NCBI GenBank assembly: GCA_900549025.1
Contig: URMZ01000023.1
Span: 1 to 30,814 of the forward strand
Reading direction: 5' to 3'
Source: an uncultured Collinsella sp.
Lineage (GTDB): Bacteria > Actinomycetota > Coriobacteriia > Coriobacteriales > Coriobacteriaceae
DNA length: 30,814 nt
Made by a program: the position numbers and the translations under genes. The notes under the pieces were generated by a model. The model was given only the letters and a program-made list of their open reading frames with translations, did no database searches and was not told the origin of the DNA. Shown here piece after piece: positions 22,966 to 30,814 of the stretch. The number at the start of each line of letters is the position of its first letter. Positions within the stretch are counted from its first letter, which is position 1.

Positions 22966-23849
22966 TATTTCAGTTCGTCGATATCGATATGTTCGATGCT
23001 CTTAAGCGGCTGACCAAAGATAAAGCTGCCCGCCACCGCAAACTCGGCAATGTTATCGGCCGTCGTGGCAAAACGATGCTGCGGCTCGGCGGCGTCGCCC
23101 GCCAGCTGCTCGCGGCGCGTGAGGATATCGGTCAGCTCGCGTGTGGTCTCCTCGGCGGAACTCACGACGCGCACCCCAGGCCCCAGCGCATGGCGGATAG
23201 GTCCCACCAACAGCGGAAAATGCGTACAGCCGAGCACCACGGTATCGATACCGTGGTCGCGCAGCGGCTCAACCGTGGCACCCACCAGCGCACGCACGGC
23301 AGGCGTATCGAAGATATCCTCGTTCTCAAGCCACTGTTCCTGTAGATGTGCACCCGAGGCAAGCTCGTGTTCGACAACCTCGACAAAGCTCGAGGCAGGA
23401 CAGCCGTATACATCGACGCCGGCATCTAGATCCTGAATGGCGCGCGTGTAGGCGCCCGAGCGAATGGTGAGGTTGGTGGCGAGCACGCCCACGCGACGCG
23501 AGCGGGTGCTGTTGATTGCTGCACGGGCACCCGGCGCGATCACACCGATGACGGGAACGTCGAGCACCTGCTGGGCCAGACGCAAGGCAGCAGCGGTCGC
23601 CGTGTTGCAGGCGATGACCATAATCTTGACGTCGTGCTTCGAAAGCCAACGACCCGCCTGCAACGCAAACGAGCGCACCTCATCCTCGGTACGCGTGCCG
23701 TAGGGACAGCGCTTGGTGTCGCCAAAGTAGTAGACGGACTCGTGCGGCAGCGCCGTCGCGATGGCGCGCGCAACCGTCAGACCGCCCAAACCAGAATCGA
23801 ACACGCCAATCGGGCGCGTGTCGCCTGCCGAATTCTCGATATCGGACAT
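22965..23849 (-). CDS. murI: Glutamate racemase
   Basis: 294 residues. Makes D-glutamate for the second position of the peptidoglycan stem. FDSGLGGLTVARAI near residue 17 carries the first Asp/Ser pair; the two catalytic cysteines lie in IACNTATAAALR (about 85) and LGCTHFPLL (about 207). GDTKRCPYGTR near 43 is also canonical. A 20-residue insertion, EQLAGDAAEPQHRFATTADN near the C terminus, follows the usual core. ATG 23849 has GTGAGG close upstream. 51 nt separate it from the HAD gene, so they share a transcript. Functionally it partners murE further upstream. Confidence 0.96.
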   Translation of the reverse strand: MSDIENSAGDTRPIGVFDSGLGGLTVARAIATALPHESVYYFGDTKRCPYGTRTEDEVRSFALQAGRWLSKHDVKIMVIACNTATAAALRLAQQVLDVPVIGVIAPGARAAINSTRSRRVGVLATNLTIRSGAYTRAIQDLDAGVDVYGCPASSFVEVVEHELASGAHLQEQWLENEDIFDTPAVRALVGATVEPLRDHGIDTVVLGCTHFPLLVGPIRHALGPGVRVVSSAEETTRELTDILTRREQLAGDAAEPQHRFATTADNIAEFAVAGSFIFGQPLKSIEHIDIDELK

Positions 23850-23900
23850 TACCTCACCAGTCTCTCTCGAAAAGACATGTCCAAGTGCGGCGGCGGCGCG

Positions 23901-24812
23901 CTACGAACGCGCCGCGACCAGCAGCTCTGCCGTCGCCGCCCAACCGTCGACAATTTTGCCGCGCGTAACGAAAGCATTCTCGCAAGCAGCCAGGAACTCG
24001 GGCGCGCCGGCGCTCGTCAGGCCATTCTCGACCAAGCAGAACGTGCCCACGTGATCGGCCATGTAGAAGTCGGACTCGGAGTCGCCGAGCGCAAGCGTCT
24101 CCTCGCGCTCGATCCCCAGGCGCTCGCAGAAGCGCACAATGGCGACGCCTTTGTTGAGGCCCGCGGGGTTGATGTTGAATGCGCGACCGTCCTCGACGCG
24201 ATCGAGCTCGAGCGTCGTCGGCTTGGACAGATGCGTCAGGTGACCGTTGCAGGCCCACACCAGGCCGCAGCCGGCCTCGTCCAGGATGGCCTGAACCTCA
24301 TCGTCGGGCACATCGCCGCGCATGCCGACGGTGACCTCACGGTATTTGTAGCCGGTCGACATGTCGTTGTGATACTCGATCTTGTGCGGCCAGCGGGCGA
24401 GGATCTTCTCGCACACGCCGGTCTGTTCGATCACCTGGTGCGGCGTGAGGCCGCAGGCGGGGTCGTAAGGCATGTCGCCGGTCAGATACTCCCAATCGTT
24501 GGCTTTGAGGTCGTACATGACCAGGCCGCCCATCTCGCCGATGTAGGAGTTGAGGCCGAGCACGCGCGCGTCCTCGTGGATCATGGTACGGTTGCGGCCC
24601 GAGGTGGGAACCACCTGAATACCAGCGCGAGCGAGCGCCACGACGGCCTCGACGAGTTTGGTCGAGGGGTTGCCGTCGTTGTCGCGTAGCACGCACGAGC
24701 CGGGTGCGAGCATCGTGGCATCCAGGTCGGTAAAGACGTACTTGACCTTGGCCAAGCGCTCGCGCATCTCGCCCGAAAGCTCAGCGACGGTCGGCAGGGT
24801 ATTGTGGGACAT
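23901..24812 (-). CDS. HAD-superfamily hydrolase, Cof/IIB type
   Basis: A 303-residue cytoplasmic phosphatase. HAD motif I is FTDLDATML (residues 28-35; nucleophile D29, acid D31), motif II is VVPTSGRNRT (about 62), the Lys of motif III falls in NKGVAIV (about 230), and motif IV is LALGDSESDFYMADHVG (about 248). The roughly 100-residue cap between motifs II and III is of IIB type. The DLDAT variant replaces the common DLDGT. Substrate cannot be told; mannosyl-phosphoglycerate and sugar-phosphate phosphatases are relatives. The ATG at 24812 has CGGAG upstream. It lies between murE (107 nt) and murI (51 nt), suggesting a cell-wall-linked transcript. Confidence 0.83.
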   Translation of the reverse strand: MSHNTLPTVAELSGEMRERLAKVKYVFTDLDATMLAPGSCVLRDNDGNPSTKLVEAVVALARAGIQVVPTSGRNRTMIHEDARVLGLNSYIGEMGGLVMYDLKANDWEYLTGDMPYDPACGLTPHQVIEQTGVCEKILARWPHKIEYHNDMSTGYKYREVTVGMRGDVPDDEVQAILDEAGCGLVWACNGHLTHLSKPTTLELDRVEDGRAFNINPAGLNKGVAIVRFCERLGIEREETLALGDSESDFYMADHVGTFCLVENGLTSAGAPEFLAACENAFVTRGKIVDGWAATAELLVAARS

Positions 24813-24919
24813 GGTTACTCCGTTTACGTAGAAGGGTTTGGACTTGGACGGCATGTTTTGATTGAGAGAACACGCTTATGGCGACAGCGCACTCAGGGCG
24901 CCGCCGCCATCATGGTTCA

Positions 24920-26482
24920 TTAGTCAAACTGGGTAACATCGATCAGGCGATTGGCCAGCGAAAGGTCGCTCTCGATGGGCACGAACTCGTCGCCCACGTG
25001 CATGAGCTCCTCGTCACCCTTTGCCAGCAGCAAGACAATGGTGGGAGCATCGGGGTTGACGTACTCCTCGCGCGCCGCCTTGAACGCCGCATGCACGGCA
25101 GCTTCGCGATCGAGGATGATCTTGTTCGGCGTATCGTCGGGAACATGTTCGGCAAGCTCGCGACAGACCTTCATCGGGTCCTCGTGAGCCGGGTCCTCAT
25201 TGGCAAAGATCATCAGGTCGGAATACGGTGCGGCCTCGCGCGGAAGCTGCTCGCGGCGCTCCTGCGCCTTGCCGCCGGCAGCGCCAAACACCGCGATGAC
25301 CGGGCTGGCGGGAAACGCGCGCTTGACCGACGAGAAAAGCGAACGGAACGAAAGCTGGTTGTGCGCATAGTCAACGACGCAGATCACGCGGCCGTCCTTC
25401 GACTCCACGACCTCCATACGGCCCGGCACACGCAGTTTGGAGAGGCCCTTCTTGATGGCATCGATACCGATGCCGATCTCGCGCGCAGCGGCAATAGCGA
25501 CCAGCGCGTTTTCCACGTTAAAGTCTCCCGCGATACCCAGCAGGACCTTCTCCCCCGCCTCGGACTCGTCGGCACACAGGCCATGCAAGTTGAACTCGAT
25601 GCTAAAGCCGACCATGCGTACGTCGCTCGCCCACAGGCTTGCCTCGGGATGCTCGACCCCAACGGTCACCAAGCGATCGGCCGTCGACGCTGCCTCCAGC
25701 ACACGGTCGACCTCTTCGGTGCCCAGATTCACCACGGCGGTCTTTGCCTGGTCAAAGATCCTGAGTTTGCTCTCAAAATAATCCTCAAACGTGGGGTGTT
25801 CGATCGGCGAGATGTGGTCGCGGCCGATGTTGAGGAAGCACGCCACGTCAAACGGCAGATTCTCGACGCGTTGGTACTTGAGCGCCTGGCTCGAAACCTC
25901 CATGACCATGGACTGGCGACCGGACGTGCGACAGTTGGCGATATGGCGCCAGATCTCGGGGGCCTCGGGCGTGGTGTTGGTGCTCTCGTAGCACTCGATG
26001 CCATCGTCGGTACTCACCGAGCCGATCATGCCGCAGGACTCGCCCGCCGCTTTGATAATCGACTGGAGCATAAAAGCGGCCGTGGTCTTTCCCTTGGTGC
26101 CGGTGATGCCCACGATCTTGACGTCGTGGTCGGGACGGTCGTAGACCTCCGGCGGCAACAGGGCCATGGCCGTGCGAACGCTATCAACAACCAGCATCGC
26201 AGCACTGCTCTCCTGCGCCAGCGGCTCCAGAGACTCGACCAGTGACTCCTCGCACACAAATGCGACGGCGCCCGCATCGAGCGCCATGCTCAAAAACGCG
26301 GGCTTAAAGGCAGCACCTTTGCAGAAGAACACGTCACCTGCCGAGACCGCGCGCGAATCAAACGAGCAGCCGGTCACGGCACGCTCGTCAACCTGCTCTG
26401 ATGCGCGCAGCTCGCCGCACACATCGAGAAGCTTGGCAAGCGTATCGACCGTGGTCACGGTCGCGGAATCCGAATGGTGCAT
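24920..26482 (-). CDS. murE: UDP-MurNAc-tripeptide synthetase, MurE type
   Basis: A 520-residue Mur ligase that adds the third residue to UDP-MurNAc-L-Ala-D-Glu. The N-terminal UDP-binding domain has FDSRAVSAGDVFFC (about 41), the ATPase has GITGTKGKTTAAF (126-138), STNTTPEAPEI (about 165) and MEVSSQAL (about 192), and DYAHN (about 370) starts the C-terminal domain. The specificity loop reads NEDPAHEDP (about 430) rather than the DNPR of meso-diaminopimelate enzymes, and resembles lysine/ornithine-type loops; so the third residue is probably not mDAP (inference). ATG 26482 has AAAGGTG upstream and a clear promoter. Confidence 0.92.
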   Translation of the reverse strand: MHHSDSATVTTVDTLAKLLDVCGELRASEQVDERAVTGCSFDSRAVSAGDVFFCKGAAFKPAFLSMALDAGAVAFVCEESLVESLEPLAQESSAAMLVVDSVRTAMALLPPEVYDRPDHDVKIVGITGTKGKTTAAFMLQSIIKAAGESCGMIGSVSTDDGIECYESTNTTPEAPEIWRHIANCRTSGRQSMVMEVSSQALKYQRVENLPFDVACFLNIGRDHISPIEHPTFEDYFESKLRIFDQAKTAVVNLGTEEVDRVLEAASTADRLVTVGVEHPEASLWASDVRMVGFSIEFNLHGLCADESEAGEKVLLGIAGDFNVENALVAIAAAREIGIGIDAIKKGLSKLRVPGRMEVVESKDGRVICVVDYAHNQLSFRSLFSSVKRAFPASPVIAVFGAAGGKAQERREQLPREAAPYSDLMIFANEDPAHEDPMKVCRELAEHVPDDTPNKIILDREAAVHAAFKAAREEYVNPDAPTIVLLLAKGDEELMHVGDEFVPIESDLSLANRLIDVTQFD

Positions 26483-26517
26483 CTTTCACCTTTCTCAGCC
26501 ATTTGGCAGGGACGGTT

Positions 26518-26546
26518 TTTATAGTAACTGAAACGCACCCATGCAA
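26518..26546 (-). promoter_or_regulatory. murE promoter
   Basis: On the minus strand, -35 TTGCAT (26546-26541), 17 nt, and -10 TATAAA (26523-26518), about 36 nt before the murE ATG. It overlaps the end of the asnB terminator T-run, so the two signals are packed back to back. Confidence 0.65.
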
Positions 26547-26569
26547 AAACGGCTCCCGGAGGAGCCGTT
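26545..26569 (-). terminator. asnB terminator
   Basis: AACGGCTCC (26548-26556) and GGAGCCGTT (26561-26569) with loop CGGA, followed on the minus strand by TTTTTGC, 25 nt after the asnB stop. Confidence 0.9.
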
Positions 26570-26594
26570 ACGCGCAGGCGTTCGTAAGCCGAGG

Positions 26595-28475
26595 CTAGGC
26601 AGCCTGAACAGAAGGCTGGCCCTCGTCGATAAAGAAGCGCTTGTACCACACTAGGAACACGAGCGGCGTATAGATCTTGCGCTGGAAATCGCCCTTGCCC
26701 GCAAAGTGCAGATCGAGCAGATGCATGAGCTCGTCGGTATTGAAGAACTCGCTTGCCCACGGCGCGGTGAAGTACTCCTTGACATAGTCGTACCACTTTT
26801 GCTCGCGCAGCCAGTAGACAATCGGCACCGGGAAGCCCACCTTGGGACGGGTGGCCCACTCATCGGGCAGCGACTTGTTGGCGGCATGGCGAAGCACTTG
26901 CTTGTTGCCGTTCTCGTTGATGCGGTAGCGGTCGGGAATGTGCTCGGCGAACTCCATGACCTTGCGATCCAGGAATGGCACGCGCAGCTCCAGCGAGTGC
27001 GCCATACACATCTTGTCGGCCTTGAGCAGAATGTCGCCCGGGAGCCACATGTTCATGTCCAGGTACTGTTTCTTGACCAGCTCGGGCTGACCCTTCACAC
27101 GTGCGTAGATGGGTGCAGCGAGCTCAAAGGCGCCGTCGCCGGTGTTGTACGCGGGCTTGAGCACGCCGTCGACCTCGCGCTCAGGCCATACCAGAGCCTG
27201 GCCCAGGAACGACTTCTCGGGGATCTCGGCACCCTTGACCAGAAAGTTATGGCCCTTGAAGTACGGCATATGCAGCGCCAGGTTACCGAGCGCGCGGCGA
27301 ATGGGCAGCGGCACCATCTTTTTGTACTTGCGCACCGGAACCGTGTCCTCGTAGTAGGCGTAGCCGCCAAAGAGCTCGTCGGCGCCTTCGCCCGAAAGCA
27401 CGACGGTGACGTCCTTGCGCGCCATCTCGGCCAAGAACCACAGCGGTACAGACGACAGGTTGGACTGCGGCTCGTCCATGTGATACTGGATGTCCTCGAG
27501 CGCACCAAAGAACTCGTCGGCGGTAATCATCTTGCGAACGTTTTCGACGCCGAGCTTATCGGAAAGCTCCTTGGCGTAGTTAGTCTCGTTGAAATTCTTG
27601 TAGTCAAAGCCCACCGAGAAGGTCTTGTCGGGCATGAGACAAGCGGCAATATAGCTGGAGTCGACGCCGCCGGAGAGGAAGGAAGCGACCGGGACGTCGG
27701 CGATGCGATGGGCCTCGACGCTCTCGTGCACGACCTCATCCAGCTCGTCGACGTACTCCTCGAACGGCTTCTCGACGGCAGAGTAATCGCAATCCCAATA
27801 GCGCTCGATGTTCATCTTGCCGGTCGGGATGTCTACGGTAAAGTAATGCGCCGGCGGCAGCTTGTAGACACCCTCGAAGAAGGTCTCCTCGGTTGCCGAA
27901 TACTGCAGCGTCATGTACGGACGCAGGGCCTTTTTGTTGACCGCCTTGTGGAAGTGCGGGTAGTCCAGGAAGCTCTTGATCTCGGAACCAAAGAGCACGC
28001 CCGGAGCACCGTCGCCTGCATCGGCCATGGGATAGTAGTAGAGCGGCTTGATGCCAAAGATGTCGCGGGCGCCAAAAAGCTTGTTCTTCTTCTTGTCCCA
28101 GATGACGAAGGCGTACATACCGCGCAAGCGATCGAGTACGGCCTCGCCCCACTCTTCGTAGCCGTGCAGGAGGCTCTCGGTGTCGGCGCCGCAGTGGAAC
28201 TTGTAGCCCTTGGCCTCGAGCTCGGAACGAAGTTCTTGGAAGTTGTAGATCTCGCCGTTAAAGACAATGACGACGCTGCCGTCCTCGTTAGCCATGGGTT
28301 GGGCGCCAGCCTCGGTCAGGTCGAGGATCGACAGACGGCGGAAGCCCAGGGCAACGCGGCCGTCGATAAACTGGCCGCCCATGTCGGGGCCACGATGGAC
28401 GATACGGTCCATCATCTTGGTGAGCACCTCGGATTGGTTATCCGTCCCACCGACAAAACCGACAAAACCGCACAT
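26595..28475 (-). CDS. asnB: Asparagine synthetase, glutamine-hydrolysing
   Basis: 626 residues. It converts aspartate to asparagine using ATP and glutamine. Cys2 of MCGFVGFVGG is the glutaminase nucleophile; FNGEIYNFQELR (about 73) and GADTESLLHGYEEWG (about 96) form the glutaminase pocket. The synthetase domain has the PP-loop FLSGGVDSSYIAA (about 262) and SGEGADELFGGY (about 355). The chain LRVPFLDRKVMEFA and WLREQKWYDYV is typical of bacterial AsnB. ATG 28475 must be the start because processing exposes Cys2. It stands alone between terminator and promoter region; a -10-like TATACT lies 52-57 nt upstream without a convincing -35. Confidence 0.96.
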   Translation of the reverse strand: MCGFVGFVGGTDNQSEVLTKMMDRIVHRGPDMGGQFIDGRVALGFRRLSILDLTEAGAQPMANEDGSVVIVFNGEIYNFQELRSELEAKGYKFHCGADTESLLHGYEEWGEAVLDRLRGMYAFVIWDKKKNKLFGARDIFGIKPLYYYPMADAGDGAPGVLFGSEIKSFLDYPHFHKAVNKKALRPYMTLQYSATEETFFEGVYKLPPAHYFTVDIPTGKMNIERYWDCDYSAVEKPFEEYVDELDEVVHESVEAHRIADVPVASFLSGGVDSSYIAACLMPDKTFSVGFDYKNFNETNYAKELSDKLGVENVRKMITADEFFGALEDIQYHMDEPQSNLSSVPLWFLAEMARKDVTVVLSGEGADELFGGYAYYEDTVPVRKYKKMVPLPIRRALGNLALHMPYFKGHNFLVKGAEIPEKSFLGQALVWPEREVDGVLKPAYNTGDGAFELAAPIYARVKGQPELVKKQYLDMNMWLPGDILLKADKMCMAHSLELRVPFLDRKVMEFAEHIPDRYRINENGNKQVLRHAANKSLPDEWATRPKVGFPVPIVYWLREQKWYDYVKEYFTAPWASEFFNTDELMHLLDLHFAGKGDFQRKIYTPLVFLVWYKRFFIDEGQPSVQAA

Positions 28476-28646
28476 ATACTATCCCCTCTGCTGTTGCTGG
28501 GTATCAAATCGAATCAGTAGCTTTTGAGTATACCCGAGGGTGTAAAGAGGGATGGAATGTTCAGGCAATCTCAACTGAATCAGCTCCGCTGTGACACGCG
28601 CCAGTTACCTTTAATGGATATGAGGTGAATGGGGCGATTGTTTTGC

Positions 28647-28652
28647 TATACT
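28647..28652 (+). promoter_or_regulatory. Probable -10 box of tRNA-Val
   Basis: TATACT, preceded by TTTTGC, ends 10 nt before the tRNA 5' end. No clear -35 hexamer was found at the expected spacing. Confidence 0.45.
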
Positions 28653-28662
28653 CTCTCCGCAC

Positions 28663-28738
28663 GGGCGATTGGCGCAACGGTTAGCGCAGGTGCTTTACAC
28701 GCACAAGGCTGGGGGTTCGAATCCCTCATCGCCCACCA
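28663..28738 (+). tRNA. tRNA-Val (TAC)
   Basis: A 76-nt cloverleaf: acceptor GGGCGAT/ATCGCCC, D stem GCGC/GCGC, anticodon loop TTTACAC with anticodon TAC at 28696-28698, variable AGGCT, T arm GGGGG-TTCGAAT-CCCTC, and encoded ACCA. The first anticodon-stem position is a G-A mismatch. A -10 box precedes it and a strong terminator follows, so it is a single-gene unit, the only plus-strand gene in the right half. Confidence 0.97.
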
Positions 28739-28747
28739 TTGAATTGG

Positions 28748-28775
28748 AAACGGTCCTCGAAAGGGGACCGTTTTT
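28748..28775 (+). terminator. tRNA-Val terminator
   Basis: AAACGGTCC (28748-28756) and GGACCGTTT (28765-28773), followed by further T (to 28775) and a T-rich stretch, 9 nt after the tRNA. Confidence 0.92.
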
Positions 28776-28833
28776 GTTTGGGCCCGGCGCATGGGATTCG
28801 ACCCACCAACACGTCTGCCACGAAGGCCGTGGC

Positions 28834-28889
28834 CAAAAATGCCAAATATGACATTCAACTGGTGACAGTACTCATATTTGGCATTTTTG
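28834..28889. repeat. Perfect 18-bp AT-rich inverted repeat
   Basis: CAAAAATGCCAAATATGA (28834-28851) and TCATATTTGGCATTTTTG (28872-28889) match perfectly around a 20-nt centre. It sits between the convergent tRNA-Val and argD, separate from the terminators of both. It may be a secondary bidirectional terminator, an operator-like site or a small mobile-element remnant. Confidence 0.6.
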
Positions 28890-28924
28890 TCCAAAGGCTC
28901 TCCTGGCCATTGCAGATTTATGGC

Positions 28925-28983
28925 AAAAAGGGTTCCAGACCGTCCAACCATGCATCAAATGACGCACCGACGATCTGGAACCC
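28925..28983 (-). terminator. argD terminator
   Basis: GGGTTCCAGACCGTC (28930-28944) pairs with GACGATCTGGAACCC (28969-28983) with one mismatch. On the minus strand TTTTT follows (28929-28925). The loop contains a second small stem (TGCATCA and TGACGCA). It lies 27 nt after the argD stop. Confidence 0.88.
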
Positions 28984-29010
28984 GTTCAAACTGGCTATGT
29001 TTTACTCTCG

Positions 29011-30294
29011 CTACGCCAAAACGTCCGACAAAATCTCGATCAGGTTGTCCACGTCGGCTTCCTCGCAGACGAGCGGCGGCAGGAAACGCAGCGTATGGGC
29101 ACCCGTAGCGTTAATCACGGCACCAGCCCCCAATGCACGGGCCACAACGTCGTGTGCATCACCCGCGGTATCGTCCAGATCGCAGCCGAGCATCAGGCCA
29201 CGGCCACGCACCTCTACCACGTGCGGAAGCTTAGCCAGCGCCTGCTCCATATAAGCACCCACCTTGGCAGCATGCTCGGCATAATCGCCGCGCACGAGCG
29301 CGGAGAGCGTCGCAGCGCACGCCGCGACAGCCAAGCAGCTACCGCCGAAGGTCGAACCATGATCGCCGGGCTTAAAGATGTCAGCGATTTCCTTCTTTGC
29401 CACCACGGCGCCCATGGGGACGCCGTCGGCGATGCCCTTGGCAAGACTCATGATGTCGGGCTCTACGCCATAAGTCTGGAACGCAAACGGCTTGCCGGAG
29501 CGGAACAGGCCGCACTGGACCTCGTCGGCGATAAGCACGGCACCCACCTCGTGTGCCAAGTCGCGCGCAGCCGCCATAAACTCCTCGGTCATGGGATGCA
29601 CGCCGCTCTCGCCCTGGATCGGCTCGAGCATCACGGCGCAAATCTCGCTTCCGAGCTGCTTAAAGATTGCACGCAGTTCATCGACATCGTTGGGCGTGCA
29701 GGCCACAAAGCCGCCCGGCAGCGGACGAAAACTGTCCTGCAGCCAATCCTGCATGGTCGCCGCAATGGTCTCGAGCGTACGGCCGTGAAAACCGCCGCGC
29801 ATGCACACGATGGTGTTGCCACCGTTGCCGGCACGCTTGGCGTACAGGCGCGCGAGCTTCATCGAGCCCTCGTTGGCCTCGGCACCGGAGTTGGCAAAGA
29901 ACGTCTCCCACACCTGCTCGCCCGCAGCCGGAACGCCAAGCGCCGCCGCCGTAGTCTCGTCGCCGGCGGCAATCGCGTCGGCAAGCACGCACGCGCCATC
30001 CACATCGTCGTTAGCGAGCTTGGACAGTAGCGCCGCGACCTGGCCACGCTGCTCGATGTAGAAATAGTTGGAGACATGCAAGAGCTTTTTGGTCTGCGTC
30101 TCGAGCGCCGACAGCACTGCCGCATTGCCGTGGCCTAGGCTGCATACGCCAATACCTGCAAGAAAATCGAGATACTCACGGCCATCGTCACCGATGAGCT
30201 TCATACCGTGACCCTCGACAAATTCGACCGGAGAGCGACCAAAGGTGTGCATAACATAATGGGATTCGAGTGATTGTTGAGCTGCAAGTGACAT
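29011..30294 (-). CDS. argD: Acetylornithine aminotransferase
   Basis: A 427-residue class III PLP aminotransferase acting on N-acetylglutamate semialdehyde in arginine synthesis. Landmarks: EFVEGHGMKLIGDDGREYLDF near residue 22, NSGAEANEGSMKLAR near 129, GGFHGRTLETI near 163, EPIQGESGVHP near 215, LIADEVQCGLFRSGK near 246 (PLP-contacting Asp), and the PLP lysine in SLAKGIADG near 285. An acidic insertion around residues 87-120 (NDDVDGACVLADAIAAGDE) is longer than in many ArgD. ATG 30294 (MSLAAQQ) has GAAAGGT upstream. It follows argB by 68 nt without a terminator. Confidence 0.94.
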   Translation of the reverse strand: MSLAAQQSLESHYVMHTFGRSPVEFVEGHGMKLIGDDGREYLDFLAGIGVCSLGHGNAAVLSALETQTKKLLHVSNYFYIEQRGQVAALLSKLANDDVDGACVLADAIAAGDETTAAALGVPAAGEQVWETFFANSGAEANEGSMKLARLYAKRAGNGGNTIVCMRGGFHGRTLETIAATMQDWLQDSFRPLPGGFVACTPNDVDELRAIFKQLGSEICAVMLEPIQGESGVHPMTEEFMAAARDLAHEVGAVLIADEVQCGLFRSGKPFAFQTYGVEPDIMSLAKGIADGVPMGAVVAKKEIADIFKPGDHGSTFGGSCLAVAACAATLSALVRGDYAEHAAKVGAYMEQALAKLPHVVEVRGRGLMLGCDLDDTAGDAHDVVARALGAGAVINATGAHTLRFLPPLVCEEADVDNLIEILSDVLA

Positions 30295-30362
30295 GGGATA
30301 CCTTTCGTTAAGCGCCAGGAAGCGCAAACTGTAAGCGTAATCGCGTGGCGATTTAAAACCGA

Positions 30363-30814
30363 CTAGACCGTTTGAAGCTTCTCGACCTCGTCGAGGTTCT
30401 CGGTCAGGCGTGCCGCAAAGGTCGAAAGCGGGTGCGGGTGCGTATCGAACTCGTAAGCCGTCTCGGTGGAGTGGATCACGGTACCGACGCCAGCATCGGT
30501 CAGCAGCTCCAGCAGCAGCGAGTGCGGCGTCGTGCCGTTGATGATGTGGGCTCGGAACACACCGGCGGCAAGCGCATCGACAGCGGCGCGTAGCTTGGGA
30601 ATCATGCCTTTGTCGACCTCGCCCCCATAGAGCATCTCATTAACCTCGTCGAGCGTCAGGTTGGAGATGAGCGAATCCTTGTCGCTAAAGTCCTTATACA
30701 GGCCATCGACGTCGGTAAGGAAGATCACCTTATGCGCGTGGAGCGCCGCCGCGACGGCACCGGCGGCGGTATCGGCGTTGATGTTGAAGAAGCCACCGTC
30801 CTCCCCCGCCGCGA
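30363..30814 (-). CDS. argB: Acetylglutamate kinase, 3' part
   Basis: Only the C-terminal 150 residues are in the window; the gene runs off the right edge. ArgB phosphorylates N-acetylglutamate, the second step of arginine synthesis. The fragment starts in GEDGGFFNINADTAAGAVAAAL, the substrate-binding Asn/Asp region, followed by KVIFLTDVDGLYKD, GGEVDKGMIPKLRAAVDAL (catalytic Lys) and AHIINGTTPHSLLLELLTDAGVGTVI. The last 35 or so residues (HSTETAYEFDTHPHPLSTFAARLTE) extend beyond the usual ArgB end. It lies upstream of argD in the same transcript, as in arginine operons. Confidence 0.92.
   Translation of the reverse strand, partial: AAGEDGGFFNINADTAAGAVAAALHAHKVIFLTDVDGLYKDFSDKDSLISNLTLDEVNEMLYGGEVDKGMIPKLRAAVDALAAGVFRAHIINGTTPHSLLLELLTDAGVGTVIHSTETAYEFDTHPHPLSTFAARLTENLDEVEKLQTV

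Noticed and set aside
28646..28951. A minus-strand frame with a WWAMRDSNPQPCACKAPAL segment
   Set aside because: The segment is the antisense translation of tRNA-Val, a well-known false gene; no ribosome site supports it.

Overview
The window looks like a chromosomal segment of a Coriobacteriia actinobacterium, most likely Collinsella or a close relative. This is an inference from moderately high GC, the greA-lysS and veg-ispE neighbourhoods, an actinobacterial-type ClpC, a DUF2798 membrane protein, a very large fused acyl-CoA dehydratase activase, and encoded tRNA CCA ends. No phage, insertion sequence or CRISPR array is visible. Except for mntP, hipBA and tRNA-Val, every gene is on the minus strand.

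Layout. At 1-2580 (plus) lie the manganese exporter mntP and an intact hipBA toxin-antitoxin pair, whose promoter carries three copies of a TGCAGA-N-TTTTGCAT operator-like motif. At 2707-8854 (minus) are the dipeptidase pepD, a PIN toxin with a RelB/DinJ-like antitoxin under an 11-bp inverted-repeat operator, clpC, and a TetR regulator. The tetR start overlaps the 3' end of a 1479-residue double-activase/dehydratase fusion (8838-13277), and a perfect 21-bp palindrome in the promoter of that gene is the obvious TetR operator. At 13559-15989 are a DUF2798 membrane protein with a terminator-like hairpin in its leader, and a fused ThrE-type amino-acid exporter. At 16437-19522 are lysS (fused to a C-terminal tRNA-binding domain), greA, tatA and tRNA-Pro. 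At 19572-24812 is a housekeeping run: ispE, veg, dtd, rdgB, rph, murI and a HAD phosphatase. At 24920-28475 are murE and asnB, then tRNA-Val (plus strand), and finally argD and the 3' part of argB of an arginine operon cut by the window edge.

Genes that work together. murI (D-Glu supply) and murE act in peptidoglycan synthesis; ispE makes isoprenoid precursors. rdgB, dtd and rph are quality-control enzymes for nucleotide pools, charged tRNA and tRNA 3' ends. lysS and greA form a translation/transcription-fidelity pair. argB and argD carry out consecutive parts of ornithine synthesis. The activase and TetR form a self-contained regulated module of unknown substrate.

The most unusual non-coding structure is a set of hairpins that abut stop codons. 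One family (GTTACGCGG...CCGCGTAAC) follows lysS, where a roughly 94-bp unit is tandemly repeated, and follows dtd. A second family has variable arms but a conserved loop (AACCTGTCCC) and starts exactly at the stop codons of thrE and rph. A MITE-like 67-bp inverted repeat lies beside the thrE copy. A 21-bp palindrome spans the -35/-10 spacer of the tatA promoter. No single feature proves a wholly new system; the best candidates for something undescribed are the stop-codon hairpin families and the activase-TetR-palindrome module.
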